DNA of 64,000 nt from Struthio camelus (taxonomy: Eukaryota > Chordata > Aves > Struthioniformes > Struthionidae), in NCBI RefSeq assembly GCF_040807025.1, contig NC_090943.1, forward strand, positions 20,985,213-21,049,212, read 5' to 3'. The translations under genes and the position numbers were made by a program. The notes below the pieces were generated by a model. It was not told the DNA's origin. It saw only the letters and a list, made by a program, of their open reading frames with translations, and made no database searches. Shown piece by piece: positions 39,414-64,000 of the stretch. The stretch's first letter is position 1; every line of letters begins with the position of its first letter.

Positions 39414-39750
39414 ATGGTGTTTGTGGTAGTCATTGTGAAGAGGGCCTTAAGATGCTACCATAAAAAGGGATCAACAATGCTACTTCTTCTGAAAGAAAGT
39501 AGTGGTAATAGTGGTAATGATGTAAACAAGCTGTAAACAAGCTTTATAATTTGTGTGAAATTTAGAAAGGGTTATTTTCTACAAGTGTAGATGGTGTTTG
39601 TGGTAGTCATTGTGAAGAGGGCCTTAAGATGCTACCATAAAAAGGGATCAACAATGCTACTTCTTCTGAAAGAAAGTAGTGGTAATAGTGGTAATGATGT
39701 AAACAAGCTGTAAACAAGCTTTATAATTTGTGTGAAATTTAGAAAGGGTT
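39414..39750. repeat. Perfect 167-bp tandem duplication
   Basis: Two copies, 39414-39580 and 39581-39747, plus three bases of a third start, are identical over all 167 bases. Each copy itself contains a direct repeat, gtaaacaagct twice. No mismatch means that the event is recent, that conversion keeps the copies equal, or that the assembly duplicated a segment. Confidence 0.95.
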
Positions 39751-41199
39751 ATTTTCTACAGTTTATAGAACCCGTGTCTGCAATGTTTATATTTTATTAT
39801 TTAGTTACAGAAAATGAAATAGCTACTTTCTCTCGCTTTTATATTAGTGGCAAATTTAGGGTTGAAGTAGATATTCTGGCCAATACAACAGCAGAACAGA
39901 GCTCTGACATAGATAGATTGTGAAGGAAGTAGAGGAAGTGGGCAATATAGCAATACCAGAAGCAGGAAATCACTATACACAATTAGAGGAAATATTATTA
40001 ATAGATTAATCTTGATAAAAACTGTTAAGTGTAAAATAACTGCATTAGAAAAAAGGTCCAAGACTGCCCACCCCAGAAGTGAAGAAATACTTCCGTGACC
40101 TAACAACTAATTAGCATTTCCATGTGCGGCCTTGCAACAGAAAGGCTTTGGAAATTGAGAATGATTGAAAAGAAAGGGCTATCCCCTTTATCCTCAAAAA
40201 CTTTGCAGTACACACCTTTCCCTTCCTTTCTTCCCTCAGTAAGCAGCAAAGGAGGTATCATCGCTTTACACAGATGATTGTAGCACAAAACCACATTTAT
40301 GTAATTATAGGCTGTTCCGTGACTGAAAACATGAACTACAAAGAACAGCGTTGTTATTCCGCTGTTTAGTCCTTCCTGTGGGAAAGGACTGTGGTTACAT
40401 TTTACATAACTAGCCCAGCAAAGCATGTTCTAGATCTGGAATTCAGGGAAAGAACATACCTCAGCACAATAAAAACCTGATCTATTCTCATCTACGTAGC
40501 CAAGAGCTTACTGTTACTGCAAAGTCAGATCACAGCTATTTAATTCCACTGTCCAGTGAGAAAAAATAATGAAGGTAGAGCCATTAGAGAGGAAGGATGA
40601 CATCAATTCATCTTATTAATGTCTTATTGTCTGTGTAAGACAGAACTAAACTAGTTTTTTCATGCCTAAATGTACAATACAGAATTATTTTTCTGATAGG
40701 ACATTTTCAAAAGTCTAATTTTGTAAGAGTTTAAAAGAGTATTCATAACAAGGAACCCAAATCCAATACCCTTTGCACTGGAAGAAGTCAGGAGCAAGTA
40801 CACTCCAGGTAGTGGATTTATACCAGAAACACTAATCAAAGTGTAATCTTAACTTAGCTTAGTCAGCCTGAAAAACAAAGCAGCATTCCTAAGTCTTTGA
40901 GTGAGTATCGATAGAAATTGAAAAAAATAGTATTTTAGCTATCTGAGAGTCTCTATACTTATTCAAGTGCAATTGAAAAATTGTTAAAAGGAAGCACTAA
41001 TTGTAAGAGATATAATTTCCATATTACATGAAAATTTAAACATTCTCTAAATTCTGATTTACATACGACACAATTTTATGAAAATTAAGCTTTAAGCATT
41101 TAGTAATTCAGAATAATAATCCCAAATAGACTCAGACTGCTATATCAAACGTGGACCTTTCCACTGGACAGAATTTTTGTAAATTGAATTTAATGTAAA

Positions 41200-42205
41200 A
41201 TTAATAGAGGAAATTTAGTACATCTAATCTAGCTGGACCTAAATAAAGTTTCTGATCCTACATAATATGGACATTATTAAACCAATGAATATAGCAGTTA
41301 GAATGGTGGTCCTGGCACTAGCTAGAGGAGAGACAACTGGAGATAATGTAAAGGGATCATTAGCCTGAAAGAAACTAGTGCAGTTCAAAGATCAATCCTG
41401 GGACTAACTTTGTTTAACATTTTCAGTAGTTACCCTGACACTTAGTGTGCTAATGACTTCACTAATGACTGAAAGTTGAACAGCATTTTTATTATAAAGA
41501 AGATTTTTGAAACATCATACGGGAAATATTTGAAGACTAGAGATGGAACAGCTTTGGTGATTAGATGAAATTTAACAGTACAAAATGGAAAATGATCTAC
41601 CTACTGACAGGTAAGTACTTCTGCTATTGGCAGAAATCATCTGTGGGAAATCATCAGAGGAAGAGAAAGACCAACATGTGCTATTCAGTTGTGGAATTAC
41701 TGTAGCTTCTAATGTGATGAAGCTTTCAAAAGGACAAATAGGATCATAGACTGTAGCAGATGGGAATGTATCTTCATCTGGAATACTATTTGTATTTCTG
41801 GTCAGCATGGTATAAGGATGTTGAATTTCGGCTGGAACAAGTGCAAAGGGAAATTAAAATCATCAGAGTACTGGAGATGAGATTGGTACTATCCAACAAG
41901 AGAAGACTAAAAGTTCTTGGCTTGCTTAATAAAAGTTGAGAAGGAACGTGAGTGATCTCTATAAATACTGGAGAGTGAGACGACCTCCTTAAGTTAAGCA
42001 ACAGTGCTAAGCAAAAAGAAATGCATGCAAACTGGCAATGAATAAATTTAGTTTTGACTCACATGCTTGGCTTTCAGCTATGACATCATTCGAAATAATT
42101 TTATGAAAGGATCCTAATAATAAAATACTACTAGTAGTACGGTGAAATGAGGATGGCCTATGAATGTGAGGACCATTCTGGTCTAATGATAATAGTAAGA
42201 CAATA
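41200..42205 (+). mobile_element. CR1/L3-like LINE fossil, 3' half (reverse transcriptase end and 3' tail)
   Basis: About 1 kb of non-coding sequence reads as a decayed non-LTR retrotransposon in plus orientation. Near 41,220 a broken frame gives HLI*LDLNKVSDP, matching the reverse-transcriptase motif of the LDFSKAFD type. Near 41,400 'cctgggac...ctttgtttaacatttt' matches the QG-S-LGP-LFNI region. Near 41,770 'catctggaatactat...ttctggtcagcatggtata' matches the (P)HLEYC-QFW-AW block. Near 42,040 'actggcaatgaataaattta' and near 42,170 'gaccattctggtctaatgat' match the 3' end. Stops and indels are frequent, so it is old and inactive. It lies in the spacer between OTUD1 and C10orf67. Confidence 0.75.
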
Positions 42206-45200
42206 TTTCAGTAAGGACTTTGATCTTACCGTACACTAAAATCTCATCTTAATCCTGCTACTTCTTTGTTCCACAAGTGGAAAGGATTTATTTTGGTTTC
42301 CCAGAGACTTATGATCTGTCATTTTCTTTCCTTGCAAATAAGTCTCTCTTCTGAAAGTGCTACTACGCTTTTTCTTCCATATTGTCCAATAGACTAATGT
42401 AATTGGTTTAAACAAAGAGTAATTGTCTCTTATATTTTGCTTGCAGCTTATTGATGCTTTATCAGATCTGCAGAAGGAACTGTGTTCCTCAAAGTCTGTT
42501 CACTTTTTTCCAACAAGACCAACGAAAATAAAATGGATTTATTGTTTTCCTCTTACGTCAGCAAACAGAACGCCTCAGATAATGAGGAAAAATAGGAAAT
42601 ACTTGTGTTATTTTAATTGTCATGCTTGTTGTTATAGTTGCATTGTGACCTTTTGTGACCTAACCAAAGTTCTTCTTTCTCTGGAATACGGAACTAAGAG
42701 AGAGATTTTGGTTTGTAAGAATAAATTATCACAAACTCTTAGTGCATGAACGAGTTTACCTTGGAGACACAATCAGAAATTAATTAACTCCTGATGACTT
42801 CAGTCAAAGGAGACGGAATATGTAAAACTATCACAATTAGACTCTGAAGCAAAAAAAACTGAGGTAGCTGGAAGAGGAGAGGAGTTGTACTGTGTATTGC
42901 CAATTCTGTTGTGACACCGAATCTGACCATTTCCAAATAGAGAGAGGGACTGTGCTTTCACTATGAACAGACACAAAAGCTTTGCTGTTCCATTCTAACA
43001 GAATAGACTCTAAATGTCTTATTTTAGCTAACTAATAGAAGGGTATCTTGTTTTTAAAAAGATGTTATGTGCAGCTGTAAATATCTGTTCCTAAGGGGTC
43101 AGGTTCATCTAAACTCACTGGGGAGCAATGGTGAGAAATAGTGGTGCTGGTGGAAAGGCCCAGTCTCAGACTCGTGGAGCCACAGCATTATCTTCACAGA
43201 AAGGAGAGACCCCAGCCAACTAGCAGAAGAGCAACACTTCTCAAGAAACGGCACACAAATTAGAGGCTAGTGGGATCTAATTTTCAAAGATTAAAACTAA
43301 TCTCATTTTCCAAAGCTAAAACGAGTATTTTGTTCTGGCATACATACTATTATTTAAGATTTGTCACCAGTACCATTCCAGTGACCTGTTTTCAGTAGTT
43401 CTTAACTAGGTTAAAACACCATCGCATCCATTTCAGGGAACTGGACGAATGAAGATAACAGGTAACTTTTAATTATAGTCTTAAAGGATAGTTGGCCTTG
43501 CCCGGACAAGACAACAAAGGTGTTTCTAAATAAACAAGATTATTATGACTGCAGTAGGGAATTAGGTGTGAAGCATCAAGCTACTTAACATAAATATACT
43601 CCTTAGAATAAGACCTGGCCATAATCAAAAATAAGAAAATTCCCAAGACAGTATGAAATATAAGGAAATCACTGAATTTTCAGCATTCATAAGCAAATGT
43701 GAAACTTATGATCGGTGGCCTGGATCCCCTAATGGATTTTGTATCCAAACGATATATGGGATTAACAGTTCTCTTAACCTCCCCTAATCTCATTCCACGC
43801 ATCATAAAAACACTGATGTAATTTTTGGCAGGTTTTGCCACCAGTCATGCCATCACCTATGTTAATACATTTTTTCTCTGTTTCCAATGGCAAATCACTT
43901 TTCTGCCAAAACAAAATGTACCTTTCCATACGTTATTATTGTTGGAAGGCATCTCCAAAGTACCATAGATTTTACAAATGGTCTCTGTAAACAAAGTAAC
44001 AATTTCTGTTTTTCACTCAATTACCCATCGTTTTTCTAAACTAAAAGAAAATGATAGAAAAGAATATCTGAGTTACAACTGTCAGTTACAACTATTATTC
44101 AGCACATGTGACTTAAAAATGTAATTCCCCTTTTTATATTGAATTGAATAACATTTGTGCATATACTAAATGGTGACTTATGCTCTGTAGCATATCTCAC
44201 TCAAATTTCTTACCAGTTACATTTTACTAATACAAAGAGGTAATGTTTATCTCTTTTCAGCTTGAACTCAAGCATGAGAGCAATTTACATTTAATTTGGA
44301 AGTTTGTATCTCTTTCCCTGTGTCTTCTATGGATTAAATTAAATTAAATTAAATGGTGTCTGGAGATTGCAAAGAAAGTGCAATTAATAAAATTATTTTC
44401 ATTCTTGAAAACTAGAGGCACGTGTTTTCTATGAGCCGTATGAATCCCTGACACCTTTGTGGAGTCACAGAACTTTTAACAGTCTTAGCTATACTAATGA
44501 CTCAAAACATTATAAACGGTGATTTATTATTTAGGACAAAGGAAACTAAATCTGTAACCACTTCTGGTCAAAAATGATTATATATCACATTGAACAGACA
44601 TAGCTGGTAATCTTAATAAAATACAGTTTCAGTAGTAGCATCCTTCCTGTATAAAAGTCTTTCTTGTTTCCATTAGATAAGCCATTATTTTGCTCCTATA
44701 TTTATTAGAGTTGTGTGGTATTGATGCTTGTTCTTAAACGCTTATCTTATTTTCCATGGGTAATTTGAATTCAAGCAAAGTTGAGATGAGTTTTAGTGTA
44801 AATGTTAATAATTACTGAGAGCACAACAAATCTAATAGTGCGTTCAAACAGGTTAATACCCTCTGATGTACGTCTCTCAAGGGAGAACTATGAGTAAATA
44901 TTTACAAACGCATACCTTTTGTACCACTTGCCTCACACTGCCGGCTATTGTCTCCCCACCGTTTAAAAACGAGAATGTGAAAACATAGATTTGTTGTAAC
45001 TGTGAAATACACCACTCAGAATGGCTTACAGTCGTGTTTGACAACACCTTCTAGCCTACAGTCAAAGCCAGGTGAGGTTTTTTTTCTTCTTCCTCCAGCA
45101 ACTAAGTTTCCACCAAGCTTTTCGTTTCTCCACATTTCCTTCTCATTTTCTTCTCGTTCTTTGTAGCTTTAGAAACGCTATCTGAACTTCTCGTGCTTAC

Positions 45201-45699
45201 TTTCAAACGGACTGGAGGAGGGTGAAGCAGGGGAAGTTGAGGACGATCAACGTGTGCCTAGAATCACTGCATTTGGGTGCCGTATGACATTTAGCGTTCC
45301 CTCGATTACGTACGACGTGGGGAAGATGTTTCATGACCTGACAATAATTCTGCACAGCAGCTGGCATCCCCTCAGACACTTACTTTCCAGTGTTATGCCC
45401 CAAAGGGGATCTAAGCCTTTACTTTCAAAGTAATAGCACTGATCCTTTTATCTTAGATGGGAAGCGCTTGTGTTAAACTAGCCAAAGGCTCTTGAAAGAG
45501 AGGTTGGCTGAAGGTGGGGAAAAGATGTCACCAGAACAATGCTATGTTGAATGAGGAAAAAAATGAAGGGGAAATACAGTTCAGTGTGGAGTAGTAGTTG
45601 ACTGGTAGCAAGTGAGAAATATAGCAAAAACACTGTCGTGCAGGATATGGGACTTGTGTACACGAGCTGAACTAATTGGCTTTATTAGGTGAGGCCTTC
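42206..45699. other. Spacer between OTUD1 and C10orf67, distal part
   Basis: AT-rich; no gene supported. A 108-codon frame at 42423-42749 begins next to an acceptor-like TTTTGCTTGCAG at about 42,446, but no other exon or known family accompanies it. Confidence 0.6.
44333..44354. repeat. (ATTAA)n pentanucleotide microsatellite
   Basis: There are 4.4 perfect units of attaa in the OTUD1-C10orf67 spacer. Confidence 0.9.
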
Positions 45700-45999
45700 T
45701 AGGGTGAACGAGTAATATTCTTCCGAGGCTCGCGGGACGGGGCCGAAATGCTGGTGAAGGAAGCGCTGCTGCTGGGTGCTGATGGCTGCTGCCGGGCGTA
45801 TGCACTCAGGGGCGGCTGTGCTGGCAGCCCGCGGTGCTGCCGAAGGGGGGACGGCGCGGCGGCTGCCTCCGCGGCGGCTGTGGGTGTCCCTGGGGACCGT
45901 GGGGCGGGCGAAGCGGCACCGCCACCCCGCCGCCATGGCGGCCGCCCGCCCACGGCCGCTCCAACGGCTGCGCGGACAAAGACCACCCGCCGGCCAACG

Positions 46000-46009
46000 G
46001 CGCCTGCGC
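46000..46009 (+). promoter_or_regulatory. NRF1-like site in the C10orf67 promoter
   Basis: GCGCCTGCGC differs from the palindromic NRF1 consensus GCGCATGCGC by one base. It lies about 140 bases before the start codon in the CpG island, which is typical placement. Confidence 0.45.
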
Positions 46010-46094
46010 AACCTCCCCGTCCCGCACTGCCGGAAATGGCGTCACCGTCCCGCCTCCCCCTAGCCCTGTGCGCGGGCCGTGGGGCGGGGCTCCG

Positions 46095-46108
46095 GTTGCT
46101 ATGGTTCC
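46095..46108 (+). promoter_or_regulatory. Candidate RFX X-box
   Basis: GTTGCTATGGTTCC matches the RFX X-box GTTGCCATGGCAAC at 10 of 14 bases, with a good left half and centre and a weak right half. It lies 39-52 bases before the start codon. RFX factors drive ciliary and testis genes, so the site would fit a ciliated-cell or sperm role; that role is inference. Confidence 0.35.
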
Positions 46109-46146
46109 GGGCGCGGCGTCGTGTGGCGAGGCGCGGTCGGGCCGCC

Positions 46147-63639
<17,493 letters not shown>

Positions 63640-63692
63640 GTACTGTAATTTTTACATTTATTAACTACTGTCATAGTGGAATAGTAAGAAGC

Positions 63693-63770
63693 TTGGACTG
63701 CTAGCAAATAATGCTGAAAAATAGACTTATTTGGACTGCTAGTCCAAATAATGCTGAAAAATAGACTTTA
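63693..63770. repeat. 38/40-bp tandem duplication with a hairpin in copy 2
   Basis: Copies start at 63693 and 63731 (ttggactgctag...). Copy 2 has two extra bases (tc), which complete a perfect 11-bp inverted repeat with a 3-base loop at 63727-63751. It lies in C10orf67 intron 7. Confidence 0.9.
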
Positions 63771-64000
63771 ACTTGAATAGTGTCACATTTTGTTTTATGA
63801 TTTCACAACTCACTGAAGAGTAATAATGAACTGGTATTCTTTTAGTGAACACGAGGTTTTAGACTTCCTCATCCTGTCATGTTGCTTAATATTCTTAAAA
63901 TGCAGTGAAAATTCTGAACCTCAATAAACCACAGTAAAATGAGGTGACTACTTTAATAAAAATGAAACACATTCAGTATCTTTTTAAAGGCAAGGAAATA

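Larger units (their letters stand above)
34861..41199. other. Spacer between OTUD1 and C10orf67, proximal part
   Basis: AT-rich; no gene recognised. It contains the 167-bp duplication and a G13 run. A donor-like CAG|GTAAGC on the minus strand at about 34,911 could belong to an upstream non-coding exon, but no partner exon was found. Confidence 0.65.

Noticed and set aside
42423-42749. 108-codon frame starting at an acceptor-like TTTTGCTTGCAG
   Set aside because: It lies upstream of C10orf67 exon 1, has no partner exon or recognisable family, and is followed by an AATAAA by chance in AT-rich DNA.

Overview
The window looks like vertebrate nuclear DNA, most likely from a bird. It is AT-rich and gene-poor, with two CpG islands. 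Genes are either intronless or split by GT-AG introns. Recognisable interspersed repeats are few and are old CR1/L3-like LINE fossils and a tRNA-derived SINE head. The gene order matches human 10p12 (KIAA1217 – OTUD1 – C10orf67), inverted in this window. The bird call rests on low repeat density and the CR1 fossils. A crocodilian or other reptile is not excluded.

Layout. Positions 1-31,460 are intergenic: no coding gene could be supported, and there is one CR1 3'-end fossil near 17.7 kb plus small tandem repeats and homopolymers. Positions 31,470-34,860 hold OTUD1 on the minus strand: a single-exon 435-codon deubiquitinase gene with a roughly 1.2-kb 3' UTR and a CpG-island promoter. Positions 34.9-45.7 kb are the spacer between the two divergent genes and contain a perfect 167-bp tandem duplication and a 1-kb CR1/L3-like LINE fossil. 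From 45.7 kb to the right edge lies the 5' half of a plus-strand coiled-coil gene, recognised as the C10orf67 orthologue. It has a CpG-island promoter and seven coding exons (271 codons), and the gene runs off the window. Its largest intron here (intron 5, 7.7 kb) carries a second CR1/L3-like fossil of about 0.9 kb.

The C10orf67 model was built by hand from splice sites and reading phase. All seven exons join in frame, and the product is collinear with what I recall of the human protein. None of these exons except part of exon 1 is visible as a long open frame. OTUD1 and C10orf67 sit head to head 12 kb apart; nothing in the sequence shows that they share a function.

I found no new multi-gene system. 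The most useful observations are the complete C10orf67 exon model with a candidate dynein-light-chain (TQT) motif and a candidate RFX X-box in its promoter, the perfect 167-bp duplication, a small duplication whose second copy has become a perfect hairpin, and the OTUD1 TATA-like box placed oddly close to the start codon. Sequence similarity statements come from recognition by eye, not from searches.
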